Below are positions 15,078 through 27,245 of a DNA stretch of 64,000 nucleotides, piece by piece. Position numbers and translations under genes: made by a program. The stretch covers positions 14,312,501 through 14,376,500 of the forward strand of contig NC_088787.1 in the NCBI RefSeq assembly GCF_949628265.1. Reading direction: 5' to 3'. Numbering within the stretch: the first letter of the stretch is position 1; each line of letters begins with the position of its first letter. The DNA comes from Cloeon dipterum. Lineage: Eukaryota; Arthropoda; Insecta; Ephemeroptera; Baetidae. The notes under the pieces were generated by a model that searched no databases, had not been told where the DNA came from, and saw only the letters and a program-made list of their open reading frames with translations.

Positions 15078-15637
15078 AGCAAGAAACATGGGTTCCTGCT
15101 ACTTTGACAGACTCAAACGTTTGCGAAGATCCCTTAGGAAATCTAGACGCTTTTGTTAAGCAGGAAGTAGTTGAAACTGATTCAAACAATTTCAATCCAA
15201 ACGAAAAATTTCTCTTCGTGCAGTTGGAGAAGAACTGTGCCATAGACAAATTAGCACAAGCTAATTCTGTGCCTGGAATTTCCATAACTGTGCCAAAAGT
15301 GCTGAAAGTAATTTCGCTGCCCAACAACACATATGCATGCAGCAAATGCAGCAGGACTTCTATGTCAAAGAAATCTATACGAAATCATTACGGCAGGGTC
15401 CATGATCGTCAGCTGCCTTGCACTGTTTGCTTAGAAAAATTTACTAGCAAAAAGATGCTCCGCGAGCATTTACTGGCGCACTCTGGTCTTGTCAGGTGCA
15501 AACTGTGTGACAAGAACTTTGAGAGTTTTGCTTTGCTCAAAGTCCATTTCGCTAAGCACAAGAAAGTAAGAAGGAGAAAGAAACCCGCTCCTAAGTCGAA
15601 TCCTACCGTGTCTGGTCCTGCGATCAATATTGCATAG
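15078..15637 (+). CDS. BTB gene B, zinc-finger 3' exon 2
   Basis: Acceptor AATTTGCAG, about 186 residues. A spacer of about 90 residues rich in Asp, Glu, Asn and Val precedes three fingers: CSKC...HYGRVH, CTVC...HLLAH and CKLC...HFAKH. The tail KKVRRRKKPAPKS is strongly basic and could be a nuclear signal or add DNA contacts. The 0.9-kb stretch before it holds a GC-richer patch (about 14.81-14.96 kb) of unknown nature. Confidence 0.85.
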
Positions 15638-16063
15638 GCCCGCCTAAAATGATACTTCTTGTTGTTGTTGTTTCGGTTTCGCATTACTTTGTATAAGAAG
15701 TACATGTTAGAGTTAGTTAGAAGATAAAATATTATCAAATGTTTTTTTTTTACCAAACTACATTTCATTTGGTCTTTGTAACAAAGACTATAAGGATCGA
15801 TCGAAGTGCTTGGCACATAATTACCTGCATTTGTGTAGATCGTGCAAAACGTTTGAATGACCGAAATCTTAGATTGATGGAGAACATCCTTTTGAGCAAA
15901 CAACCAGACATTTACAGTGTATACGATATTATGATTTGATTCGAATTAAAACTTATTTAAACTTTTTTTAAGTGTTTGTTGAAACTTTACTAACAAATTA
16001 ACTTCAGTGAGTGGGGTGACTAGGCACATAGTTCAAATTTTAAGTTGGCCGTCGCTTTTGCAG

Positions 16064-16611
16064 AAACGGTCGACTACCCAGGTGTGTTAATAGATATGGC
16101 AGCTAAAATGTTTAGCCCGCGACCGGAGTTTGAACCACGCATCGTGCCTCTGGTCGACGGGACATATTCATGCAGCCTCTGTAATAGGACTTACATCAGC
16201 AAGATGCTTTGCAAGTCTCACCTCGCGTATCATCTGGGGAAAACGATGTGCCATATCTGCGACAAGGTTCTCTCCTCTATGCTTAATCTCAGACGCCACA
16301 TCAACAACTTGCACGGAGAACAAAGTCCTCTCGCAATGAAGATTCCCTGTAAAATTTGTCGCAAGATGATGGTCCCTCTCTCTCTATCTTGCCACATCAA
16401 ACTGAAGCACAAGATTGACCCTGATGTTCTCAAATTGAACCTGGACCCAGTTGTGCTCTTGGACAAAGAAGAACTAGCATCGGAGCTCGCCCGAAGAGCA
16501 AATCTCTTAGAAGCAGAGCCTGAGGGCAGGCCTGCAAGCGTCGTTTACAAGGGCCATGGGGTTTGCAAAATTTGCTCCAATAGGAAGTCATGTGCTCACT
16601 CAACATATTGA
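16064..16611 (+). CDS. BTB gene B, zinc-finger 3' exon 3
   Basis: Acceptor CTTTTGCAG, about 182 residues. Three zinc fingers are complete: CSLC...HLAYH, CHIC...HINNLH and CKIC...HIKLKH. The third has a shortened loop (CRKMMVPLSLSCHIKLKH). A further CKIC pair near the C-terminus (CKICSNRKSCAHSTY) has no proper His pair, so it is a degenerate fourth finger or a different small metal site. A leucine- and glutamate-rich segment of about 50 residues separates it from finger 3. Confidence 0.83.
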
Positions 16612-16962
16612 TTTGCACAGGAAAGGAATTGCGTTGCCCACAAACGATTTAAAGCCAGTCATTTGTTGTTTTAACTGTCATTATAATTTATTTTTCCATT
16701 TGACCTTGGAACATTCAAGGAATTGTTCTCTAATTCGACAGCCTTCACAATACACCGGGTATTTTGCACTTGAAACATTCTCGAGCTATGAGTGGATACA
16801 TACCACGAACCGCAAAGTTAAGCCAGGATCGGCCCTTACTCCGCAAAAAAGATAAAAAAAATGCAAAATGAAAAGTCACTACTTTAAGCATTTCAATGCG
16901 ATTTCTTTTAAATTAATTTGCCTGATTGTGCCAAATTCTGAGAGTTGCTTTACATTTTGCAG

Positions 16963-17378
16963 ACCCCGATGAAGATCTCCCGGTCGCATCAGACATGGTG
17001 GCAATTCATCACAGCATTTTTTACGCGGGGGCCAACGCGGACGTGTCCGAGATGAAAGCGACAATGCGAATTATCGAGAAGAACGATAAATTCATTTGTA
17101 GCTTTTGCGAGCGCGAGTTTTCTCAGAAGGAGAGTTGTCGGTCACACATGGCGTCGCACTTGGGCAAAACAACGTGTAACATTTGCAATAAGTCATTCAG
17201 TCGAATAAATGAACTGAACCGTCACCTGGCCGTGCACGAGGGCAAAACGGTGTGTAAAATATGCTGCAAGGTGCTCAGCAGCGGCAAAAGTCTGAAGCGT
17301 CATCTCATTTACGTGCATGGTGCCCAGCAAAAACAACCGTCAGTGCAAATTAAGGACGATACCAATGACTCGCAGTGA
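16963..17378 (+). CDS. BTB gene B, zinc-finger 3' exon 4
   Basis: Acceptor ACATTTTGCAG, about 138 residues. The lead-in DPDEDLPVASDMVAIHH is acidic. Fingers are CSFC...HMASH, CNIC...HLAVH and CKIC...HLIYVH, joined by LGKTTC and EGKTVC linkers. A short polar tail ends in NDSQ. An AATAAA polyadenylation signal follows at 17434, so this exon probably ends its own transcript. Confidence 0.87.
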
Positions 17379-17572
17379 TCCTGCCAACCCCGAAATGTGA
17401 TGTGACTTTTCTTGAGCCCATTTCTTGTGTCTGCAATAAAACATTCTCAGATCTGAAATTCCAGATATAGACTGACTCTAATTTTAAATGCACAATGACA
17501 AAAGAAGTTATTCCCATAACTGATTTGAGATAACTGAGGAGATCAAGTAGCTCATTTTAGATTTTTTTGCAG

Positions 17573-18039
17573 AGCTTGTGTCTCCATTCAACGAAGTGTC
17601 AGAGCCGAACGAAAATATTAACTTCGTCTATACCGATGCCGATCCTCTTGCGATTGATGAACCGAGGAATTTTATTAACAAAGACGAGTTGGTCAGCAAC
17701 CAGGACGGCCGATACTCCTGCAGCATATGCAACCGCGACTTTGCTTCTCAAAGGCTTTATCATTCGCACCTTGACAAGCACCAAGAGTTGACCCCTAGCA
17801 TAAAGTGCAATAAATCGTTCAGCACAGTTAGAAAACTCAACTTGCGCATGGCGAATCGCCGAAAGACGCTCAAGTGCAATAAATGTGGCAAAACGTTTAG
17901 CACTTCCTCTTTGCTCAGACAGCACTTGGACATACACAAGGGTAAGAACTGGTGTAATCTTTGCAACAAGGGTTTCAGGCTTCAGCGCCAAATTCAGTTT
18001 GATAAAGTATTTAAAATTGATCCACCAACGCTAGACTAG
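17573..18039 (+). CDS. BTB gene B, zinc-finger 3' exon 5 (partly decayed fingers)
   Basis: Acceptor TTTTTTTGCAG, about 155 residues with an open frame. Finger 1 (CSIC...HLDKH) and finger 3 (CNKCGKTFSTSSLLRQHLDIH) are intact. Finger 2 (KCNKSFSTVRKLNLRMANRR) has lost one zinc cysteine and both histidines. Finger 4 (CNLCNKGFRLQRQIQF) has the cysteine pair but no histidines. The frame stays open and an AATAAA follows at about 18064, so it may still be used, with weaker or altered DNA binding. Confidence 0.78.
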
Positions 18040-18377
18040 TAGCAGTTAGTGCGTTTTTATAGCAAAATAAAAGCTCAATGCATTTGACAAGGTAAAGAAG
18101 GATTTTTTTAAAGAAGCGTGTCGGCAAACATTTCTCTAACCTGTCGTTTCTCACAAGCAAGGTGCGGCTTGGTTGATACTTAAAAGGGGTAGGTTCCATG
18201 TTCATGCAGCGAGAAACTCTTATTTTTGCTTCTGATAATCGAGACAAGCGGGCTTTTTTGGTATGTCCCGATGCAAACATAATTTTCATTGCATCCAAAC
18301 TTTTTCGGTGATGAGTCTGACGCACAGAGAAAGAAAGCGGAAGAGAGCTAATCGGAGGCGCTTTTTGGTATTTTCAG

Positions 18378-18721
18378 ATGGACCGGATGTGCATTTCCTT
18401 TTGTCCGGCGGGTACGAGTCGGCGCCGGCGTCGTCAGGCAAAATCATTTCGTCCCAGGGCAAATTCATTTGTTCAGTGTGCAATCGCACTTTCTCGCACA
18501 AGCGGTCGTGTTGGACACACATGGCCATGCACAACGGCCGCACCACGTGCTCCGTTTGCCAAAAGACGTTCAGCAGTTTGTCCATCTTGAGAGCGCATTA
18601 TGCGAAACACGAGGGCAAAACCGTGTGCTCGATCTGTAACGTGAGCGTCAGCACGGCCAAAAGCTTGAAACGCCACATGACCAGCGTTCACAACATCCCA
18701 GCAGACGAGTCCAGCTCGTAG
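18378..18721 (+). CDS. BTB gene B, zinc-finger 3' exon 6
   Basis: Acceptor GGTATTTTCAG, about 114 residues. Starts DGPDVHFLLSGGYES and has three C2H2 fingers: CSVC...HMAMH, CSVC...HYAKH and CSIC...HMTSVH. The linkers are NGRTTC and EGKTVC. Finger 3 reads CNVSVSTAKSLKRH, lacking the usual aromatic residue after the second cysteine. The layout is closest to exon 4 at 16963. Confidence 0.87.
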
Positions 18722-19437
18722 CGAACAGCGGACTTGCAAGTTATTGGCTCAAATCAGTGCTAAAGACAGACGATATGATTTTGGCCCACACGTGGGGTGA
18801 CAGCCAGTGAATCCGATTGAATAATTTACTCCTATCACCTCCTGCCCTTGGCTACAATATATTCTTACGATTAATCAGCAAACCAATTACCAGGGAAATG
18901 GAAATTTTGACTGAAACTAATGCAATAACGCTATACTACTATGTATAATTCATATTGTACTTCTGATGATAATGGAAGCGCAAAGCCCTAGTGCGAACGA
19001 CAAAATGGATCTGGCCTTCTTTGTGAGAAACCCCAAACTCGATGTTTAATTATTTTTAAGTTTGTTACAACTCGCGGAAGATCCCTTGGCTAGCTTAAAG
19101 CACAATAATGAAAACAGCGAAAATACAAAAAGACCCGTTGCGTTATTCCATGTTGAAAAATCAAAATAAACAACTTATTGCTTTGGAGGACTATTTTACA
19201 GGCATGTTTTATTCCGTTTTATCAAACATTCTCAATTTATCGACGATGATCCGTCAAAAAGCCGCCCAAGGTTTTATCGATTTGAAATTACGCTGCAGTA
19301 TTTGGCGCATGACCTCTCAACAGAACTCGCGAGGTGGGTTAAAGATTGGTTTTGAATTAACCTAAAGTAACAATTCAATTAATGAAGTCGTGTGGACGAG
19401 AAGCGACGATGATGACCTTTTGTTACTTTGGTTTCAG

Positions 19438-19823
19438 GGGAGCTTGAAATGAGCGAGTTCGTAATTAGAGAGGAGGACGAGGAAGGGACAAAAATGAACT
19501 TGGCGCAGTTAGAGGCCGTGGGGGTGCGAATGCTAGAGGCGGCCAACGGCCGTTTCCTGTGCAGCGTGTGCCACCGCGACTACACCAACAAGGGCGCGTG
19601 CGTTTCTCACTTGCAGACACACGCCGGTCACACGACCTGTGGCGTCTGCGGTAAAACTTACAACTCGATGGGCGACCTGAAAAAGCACCTCAAAGTGCAT
19701 CAGGGCAAGACGGTGTGCCCTGTGTGCGGCAAAGTGTGCAGTCGAATTTCAAACTTAAACGCGCATTTGAGAAATGTGCACAAAGTGAACGTGAACTTGT
19801 CCTCACAGACGAAACATGAATAG
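19438..19823 (+). CDS. BTB gene B, zinc-finger 3' exon 7
   Basis: Acceptor TTGGTTTCAG, about 128 residues. An acidic lead-in (REEDEEG) is followed by three fingers: CSVC...HLQTH, CGVC...HLKVH and CPVC...HLRNVH. Linkers are AGHTTC and QGKTVC. The short tail ends SSQTKHE. GC-rich codon use in the fingers contrasts with the AT-rich DNA around it. Confidence 0.87.
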
Positions 19824-20277
19824 TTATCGGCCACAGTTGTTTGCAACGGTTTAACTCTTAAGCGATTATTCACATTGTGGTCATTTAAAATGATAGAAAT
19901 AAAATGTTGACTGGTTTGTTTTAAGCAGTGGCCTACTTTGCGAATATCAAACGGAAGTATTTTTATTCCTACAACCCCGGAAATCATGGAAAATTCTTGG
20001 GAAATTCAATGATTTGGATGCGCTTGATTTTATTCTTGATTTTATCGATTAGTATTTTAACTCTTTAATTATTTAAAAAATATGCCCCAATTCAAGCAAA
20101 TATTTGACGTGAAACTTTGCAAAAATTGCGAATACCGTGGAGTATTAATCAACAGATTGCAATTTATTGTCAGTGAACCCCGAAATCACCATTTATTTAA
20201 AAATGATCATAATGCACTCGCAAATCATTTGAAACTTCAGTCAGACAGTGAGTGATGTGCGTTCTTCCCGTTTGCAG

Positions 20278-20684
20278 AAAATGAAAATGGCCCATTGATT
20301 TATTCGTCACACGAGCCCCATTGGCCGCTGCAGGACCCGCCGGCCACGTCGCTGCCCCGGTTTGAACCAGAACCAGCGAACCCTTTAGTGGTGAATGTAG
20401 ACAGGGACGCAGGGATTGTGGTACGCGATGGACGTTTCAACTGCGTGACCTGCGGAAAAAGTTACGCGGACAAGAGAAGCTGCAAATTTCACATCCTATC
20501 GCACCGCGGCGAAACCACTTGTCATATTTGCAACAAAGTGTTCGCTCGCTTAGAGAATTTGCGACGCCACCTGCATAAACACGAAGGCTCTATTCGATGT
20601 CCCATGTGCTCCAGCACTTTCAACAGCAAATACACGCTCAACAGCCATTTCAAACTGTGCAAAGAACGAAATAATCCGTGCTGA
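20278..20684 (+). CDS. BTB gene B, zinc-finger 3' exon 8 (last finger C2HC)
   Basis: Acceptor CCGTTTGCAG, about 135 residues. Lead-in SSHEPHWPLQDPP, then fingers CVTC...HILSH, CHIC...HLHKH and CPMC...HFKLC. The last finger uses Cys in place of the final His (C2HC). The next exon, at 21156, has the same lead-in pattern (SREPYWPQEDP), the same C2HC ending and the same intron sequence before the acceptor, so the two are a tandem duplicate pair. Confidence 0.87.
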
Positions 20685-21155
20685 GAGATCGCAAAACTCA
20701 CTTTGATTAAAAGCAAGTGGAATCAGTTAATGGTACCACAACGTCGACACTTGAACAAATAGAATCTTATTATTGGTTGTTATTCATTGGTCGGATATGG
20801 CAACTGTTTATTACACATATTTATTTCCGCTAACCGACTTAAAAACTCTGGCAATGTTTTGTAACAAAAGAGCAGTTATGGCTGATATATGTTCCCTTCG
20901 GTTATTTCATTTCTTAACTATCGTATTTAGAATGGTCTCCATAACTGTCGTGCCTCGCAATATCAAATTGCTGGCGGGCAAAAGCACTAATAATTGCAGA
21001 AATGTCGCATGCGACGTACATTATGAGCTAGAATACTTTCATTTTTCTTTAACCCAATCGAAGCCTGTATTCAGTTAAAATTAAAAAGTGCATTGTCGCG
21101 TGCTGCCTTACTCTCTCGTCTGTCAGTAAGTGATGTGCGTTCTTCAAATTTGCAG

Positions 21156-21565
21156 ACGAGGATGAAGTATCTTTGGTTTTCGAGTCGCGCGAACCCTATT
21201 GGCCGCAGGAGGATCCGCTGGACTTGTTAGAGTCCGGGCTGCCGCCTCCGCCGCAGCAAAATGAGCAGTCTGTGCACGCGATCGGCATGGTGGTGCGCGG
21301 AGGCCGATACCACTGCCTCTTCTGCGGCAAGGGGTACTCCGACAAGAGCATCTGTAACACTCACATTCGCTCGCACCTCGGCGAAACCACGTGCTACATC
21401 TGCAACAAGACGTTCGCACGCACAGAGAACCTGCGACGCCACTTGCAAAAGCATCAGGGCAGCATTCGGTGCGCTCGCTGCTTCCGCACTTACGGCAGCA
21501 AGTACTCACTCAGTTCCCACATGAAAATGTGCCTCGCTGATAAAAACTCTTTTCCGCCCAATTAG
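21156..21565 (+). CDS. BTB gene B, zinc-finger 3' exon 9 (last finger C2HC)
   Basis: Acceptor AAATTTGCAG, about 136 residues. Fingers are CLFC...HIRSH, CYIC...HLQKH and CARC...HMKMC, the last again C2HC. It aligns along its length with the exon at 20278 (for example FARTENLRRHLQKH versus FARLENLRRHLHKH). GC content is clearly higher than in its twin, mostly at third codon positions. An AATAAA lies at about 21799. Confidence 0.87.
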
Positions 21566-22140
21566 GCAATTAGGTCTGTGCTTGACCAAGACTTAAAACG
21601 AATTTCATCTTAAAATACTACATATTTTATGCGGTTGGTGTTGTACTACTAGTTATCCTCTGATATTCACAAGCGACTGTAACTACTTTGTCAAATTGCA
21701 ATCTTATATTTCCTTTGCGAATAGGTCAATATTTTAAACTCAATTTTTTTCTATTTCACATAATGCGACGAATATAGTTATGACAAACTGAAAATTTCCC
21801 AATAAAACCTGAACTGTGAATGCTAGAAACAGAATTTAAATCGTTTTACTGAACTACACTAATTTGTGAAAAATGCAAGGTGCTTTGGAGCTCAATTTCA
21901 TGTGTAAAAAAATAACCGACAGGATATACATGGTTTCCTGTAATGAACAGTTTGGATTGCCAGGTTTCGAAGGGGACCAAAACACCAGCAAAAAAAAACT
22001 GTGATATAAACGTAACACCGGTTGTGGGACCAAATTTCCAAAACAAGCCCCCCATTGACTGACAGCAGGAAAACGCCCCATTGCCAAAACCAAATAAGAC
22101 GCTGTGAGTTGGTTGCTGATGGTGCACTTCTTTCTTGCAG

Positions 22141-22472
22141 ATGCGATCGCAAAATTGCGCCTGAAATGGGAAGGAGCCGACGCCGGCAGGCAGCTCAAGC
22201 CCAAGTTTTACATAATCGAGAAAAACGGGCGCTTTTCTTGTAACGCGTGCAAGAAAGATTACTCGGATAAGAACAATGCGAAGAAGCACTTGCGCTCGCA
22301 CGCCGGCGAAACGACGTGCCACATTTGCCACAAGTCGTTCGGCACGGTGCCCCGTCTCAATTACCACCTGGCCATGCACGAGGGCAAGACGCGCTGCCCC
22401 GTCTGCTTCAAGGTGTTCGGCTGCGTCTACAGCCTCAAGGGTCACCTCAAGTCGGTGCACCGCCTCCAATGA
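22141..22472 (+). CDS. BTB gene B, zinc-finger 3' exon 10
   Basis: Acceptor CTTTCTTGCAG, about 110 residues. Lead-in DAIAKLRLKWEGAD, then fingers CNAC...HLRSH, CHIC...HLAMH and CPVC...HLKSVH. The stop comes three residues after the last finger. Finger 1 shares DYSDKN with the YSDK/YADK of the two preceding exons, so it may belong to the same duplication series. Confidence 0.86.
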
Positions 22473-23690
22473 CCGCCCTTCCGCCCCTCGCACTCCTGCG
22501 GCGGCAGATCCACCCGCCGGCATTGATTTCGTTCCAAACGACGACCGCCGCGCGGGTTTCCTTCCTGCCTCACGCAAAATACAACTATCGAACTACGCAT
22601 ATTATTAAGATAGGGTTGACCGTTTTAGGCGCTGTTTCAGTTTTGTCAGGGGTCCTTAACGTTGGAAGCAATTTTCTTCTGATTGGGAACCTTAAAAAAA
22701 TACATTTTTGTCGTATCATTCAAACAGGCTTTTATTTTTGCTTAAACTCGCAAAAAGCCGTCTAAAACGTTCAACCCTGCACACTCATAATCAGCCCTTG
22801 GTTCCTAAATTTACTCAAACTGGATCAGATGAGCTTTGCTTTTTAAACTTTTTATTTGTTAATTCCTAGTTGAGGTTTTGCGCATTTCGGACCGGAAATT
22901 GAGCAGTTCCTTGTCTATTTTTGAGCGACGATCGAAAGTTCCTATCATAAGAGAGATACGCCTATTTTTGTGCAAAGTGGATGCATCCACCCAGCGAGTT
23001 TCTTTGAGTATTTTTCAATTAACATATTATTACGTCTGAAATGCACGAGCCTCCAACTACGCTGGAGCAAATTGTGCCCGCTTTAGGGAATTTTGCTGCC
23101 ACATTTACTTTGGCGTCCTTATAGAGGTGACTGTGAAAAGAAAGTCTTGTAAATGATAGCTAGACTTTGGTGATTGATTGCTTATTTTCCGCTTCTTTAT
23201 AGTAAGATGTTAATACGTTTAAAAACGAATTATTATTAAATGATAACGTTACGCATTATCATGCCAATTGTGGGAATAAAGTGATAGTTCTTGTTAGCAT
23301 ACATAGACCGTACTGGTGGTTTTATTTTGTTTGTCACTGAGAGAGTAATAACATAAGCCACCCTTCCATTCCGTTCTTTCTGCGAAGAACGACGAAATAC
23401 ACTTCCAAATTCTGGCTCTCAATTAAAGCCTGGGTATTTTTCCTTTGTTTTAATTTGGATACTAGATTGATTTCAACTGGTACTAAAATTAACACACAGT
23501 TTACACACAATAATTGTGGAACCTGCCCTTTACTTGTTAGAGAGCATGCTAGTTGCACATTTCCGTCCCCAGGGTTGCCTGTTTTGTACAAAGTGGTAAA
23601 GCAGCTGTCCAAGTTAATAATTAGAAATTAATACCCGATGTTGATTTTGAGTAGCCAAAAGTAAAGTGAGACGTTCTGGTGTTTTTGCAG

Positions 23691-24037
23691 AATTAACGAA
23701 GCGCCGGCCGCTTAGTGCAGAGCAGGAGTCCCGCTTATATCTGTCCAATCTGCCGTTTGTTGATATGCGCGCCGTCGAGGTTAATGGCCGCTTCATATGT
23801 AGCTTTTGTGGGCGGAATTACTCGCGCAAAGACGACTGCAAGACACACATGAAGTCGCACCTCGGGAAAACCACGTGCACGGTGTGCAAAAAAACCTTTT
23901 GCACAGTGTCGCACTTAAAAAAGCACATGGAGATGCATTCGGGACGCACCAAGTGCAACGTCTGCGGCAAACTGTTCAGTAGTGTAGGCAACCTGCAAAC
24001 CCACCTCAGGGTGGTCCACAACACTGTCTCCTATTAA
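23691..24037 (+). CDS. BTB gene B, zinc-finger 3' exon 11
   Basis: Acceptor GTTTTTGCAG, about 115 residues. Begins ELTKRRPLSAEQESR, then fingers CSFC...HMKSH, CTVC...HMEMH and CNVC...HLRVVH with linkers LGKTTC and SGRTKC. A plain three-finger member of the series. The next zinc-finger exon is 2.6 kb away, the largest gap in the array. Confidence 0.87.
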
Positions 24038-24039
24038 AT

Positions 24040-26636
24040 GCTCGTCCGCTCCACGGGCAGACGTTGCAGCCGACAACCAGCAGCTGTGTGAAAAACTTAT
24101 CTACCTAATAATGAGTAGTATTACATAATGTCAGGACGTGAAAAATGCAGCCTTTTCACCTTCTTGATTTTCTTACGCCTCCGCAACTCTGCCAAATATT
24201 TATACGAGGAGATTACAAAAATTTCTGTTCCAACTGAATATAATATTTTTGATGGATTTTAACTTTGATCCAATGATTTTGATCTTCCACCTCAGCACAT
24301 TGACGCTTTGAGAATAATTTTGAGGACAATAGATATTAAAATTATTTTTATTTCGTTAGGTTAAGTATATGAGACATCAGAATTTTTTATTTTAATCGAA
24401 TCTTGATTTAATTTCATTTGCAAATTCACCTTAAGCTCGCACTAAGGTTGCCAGGGTGGTCATAAAAGATACCAGTATTTTTATATCTGTCATCTGGCAA
24501 CCTCAAGTTGCGATTGATACGATGTCTTTTATGCCTATTTCAAAGAGTGCATGAAAATAACACAGTCAAGTAAAGTTACAATCCTGATTAAATTTCCTCA
24601 AAGCTTGGAAGAGCTAAGGTTCCTAGACTGACAAAATACTATGTAACCTATATGGAAATGAGTTGAGCAAGACACTATATGAAGTATGAGGGAAAACGGA
24701 TTTAAACTCGCTGTTTAAAAGATGCATCTAGACCTTATTTCGTCTTCATCAATCATGGGACTCTTACCGCCTTTGAATCCCTGGTAAAAGACAAAAAGAA
24801 AGGAATTTTAAACGTCCAGGAAAGTCCGTTTTCCGTACCAAACCTCCGCAATAAAACGGAGTTTTGTTTTTTTCCATTGGTGGTTGCAAGATATAAATAA
24901 TTCGATGGATTAAGTTAAAATTTAATGCAGCTACCTCAGCGAAAAGTAAATCACGCCAAGGTTCTTGCATTGAACTAAATTATTTACTAAAATAATTTGA
25001 ATGTTTTCAAAGGCGAATCGATACTTGTTCCACATAATTTAGATAACTCATAACCTTGAAGCTGTGTGACAACTTATGCAGGCCAGAAGTGATCCTCATG
25101 AAAGTAATTCTAGATTAACATATTATATACAAACTTAATGATACGAATATATTATGATATACGATATGATACATGGTATTTAGTATACAGAAATGTTCGC
25201 CTTCAATATGTGACGCTGAACTTTGTCTAGCTTAAAAAACGTACGCATTTAGTTTTAATGTCGGGTGTTTTATACGTAATTTTGTTCTACGTGTAGGCAA
25301 TAGTTTTGATAGCAACTTTGGTTTGTAAGCGCTTGTTCATTAAACTCAGGAACCCAACATGCGAATAATATTATCCTCTTTTCATTATTCGTCATTTCAC
25401 CTTGATTAATTAGCAGAAGCTGTTTCTACCTGTCACATTGACCCAATGTGATCACGTGAATTTATCATTCTTTCAGTGCACCGACAGAGCAAAAACCCCA
25501 CTACAAAGCAAATAATAAAACGGAATGAGGAAAATTACCAGAAGTTCAGTCATATAGCTCGAACTTGACGTGAACAGTGAATGGAAAATTTTTAAGACTG
25601 AATACTCAGACAAAGCTGGCACTATATAAATCTCACGAATACGTTAGAACGTTTCATCTCTTGCAATCCTCGCTAAAATCTTCACTGAATAGCAAAATAC
25701 TGTTTTTTTTTTCTTAATAATCGTTACCTTCTGCCTGAAATTCCTCTATCAGTGGTGCCTTTCCCAAATCACGTGCGTTTTAATAGTCAGGCACGCGGAT
25801 AATGTGTGATAAAAAATATCATGCCTCCAAAGCAAGCCTCACTAATCAGCAAGCCCGTAAATTAATAATCAGCCCTTCTGCCGCTAAGGAGAGTAGGCTG
25901 CCGCTATGTGAGTTAAGCTAACTTAACTATAAAAGCTGCGCCAACCATTAAATGTATGCTGGGTCCTCCCAGCTTTCTTTCTTTTTTTGTAATATGATAA
26001 TGACTGACAAAATAGATTTTATGTCTCCCATAAGCAAGCAAATAAGTAATGAATGACTCAAGGTGCTTTAAATCTGAACAAAATAATGTGAAGCTCGCTG
26101 TTTCGGGCCCGCAGTCCTCATCAGCAGAACTTAACATGTTAAGCGAAATTCTGAATCATTGCGGTCGTTGTGAAACGTCCGACTGGATTCATCACTGAGT
26201 GACCTTTTAATTATGGTTTCTTTTCCTTTTTTTCTCAAGAGTTGTACATCATAAATCATTTAGAAAAATCCACTAAAACAACGTACTAGCCGCCAGAAAA
26301 AGGTCAGCTGAAAATACGGAGCATAAATTGTTGCCAGCCTGAACCCTCTTTATTTATTTTATTTTAGTGCCTCATTGTTTGCTTGCTTAATCTTATGTGG
26401 TCGATTTTTCACTCTTTGTTTTGAAAAATCAGATAAATTTGGAAACAAAAAACTGGCTTTGTGCGCATCCAATATTGGTGCATTTGCAGAGTTTTAAGCA
26501 AACCCTAAATATAACGATGAAACTATATATAAAAAGCACTGGCTCTTGGAGTAAAAAATCTCCAAGTGTTAGATTAAAACTTAGATAGGATTGCGGTTCG
26601 CGAATGAGAGCACTAATGGGCTGTGGCTTTTTGCAG
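24040..26636 (+). other. Long intron gap in the gene B array
   Basis: About 2.6 kb between zinc-finger exons 11 and 12. No reading frame here looks like a finger exon. A short inverted repeat sits at about 24443-24508. The stretch is mostly AT-rich, with a few GC-richer patches around 25.9-26.1 kb that I could not identify. Confidence 0.45.
24443..24508. repeat. Short foldback element (terminal GGTTGCCAG / CTGGCAACC)
   Basis: AAGGTTGCCAG at about 24445 is mirrored by CTGGCAACCTCAA at about 24495, and the inner arms pair imperfectly. The total is about 65 bases, consistent with a very short inverted-repeat element or a hairpin. No target-site duplication was seen with confidence. Confidence 0.5.
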
Positions 26637-26848
26637 AGGCGCCGCGTCCGCTGTGGAGCGATAGCGAGGGCAAATTCATATGCAGCCTGTGCGGCGCCAA
26701 ATTCATGCACAAAAGCTCGTGCATGAGGCATTTCGCGGTGCACGAAGGCCGGTCCACTTGCCCAGTGTGTCTAAAGAACCTGTGCCACCCTGATGCCCTG
26801 AAGAAGCACTACCTGCGTCACCACGCGCCTCATATGACGCAGTATTGA
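26637..26848 (+). CDS. BTB gene B, zinc-finger 3' exon 12 (two fingers, shortest)
   Basis: Acceptor GGCTTTTTGCAG, about 70 residues. The lead-in is only EAPRPLWSDSEGKF. Two fingers follow: CSLC...HFAVH and CPVC...HYLRHH, with linker EGRSTC. Finger 1 (FMHKSSCMRHF) resembles the gene A fingers at 1047 and 563 (KSSCVRHF) more than most gene B fingers. It is the smallest module in the array. Confidence 0.84.
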
Positions 26849-27245
26849 CTCGCCCCTGGCCTATAAATGCAGTGAAATAACATTCGCATTTGAGGAAACG
26901 TTTTTAAGTCTCCCAGTGTAATCGTCATAATGTGTTTTGTTTTAATTTATTCTGTGGAGAACCAAAAAGCTGTCAGCAGTATTTTAAGTAATGCATTTTT
27001 GCCACTCTGTGCGAATTTTTTACATTCCATAAGTGTACATGTAGAATTACAAGCGATGAAATAGATTAGGTGTTATAAAAAAATAAACAATAACGACGGT
27101 CTGGACAAGGAGGAAAAATAAAAATATCCGGATTTGATTTCAATGAAAAATAGCGAGGTCTTATTGATGACACAATTTTAACATATATAGTGAATTCGGT
27201 GACACAAGCAGACAGTTGTGGAAACTGAAGTCTTTTTTTTTCCAG

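Noticed and set aside
22276-22765. Plus-strand Arg/Ala/Ser-rich frames over zinc-finger exon 10
   Set aside because: GC-rich shadow frames of the finger exon at 22141-22472.
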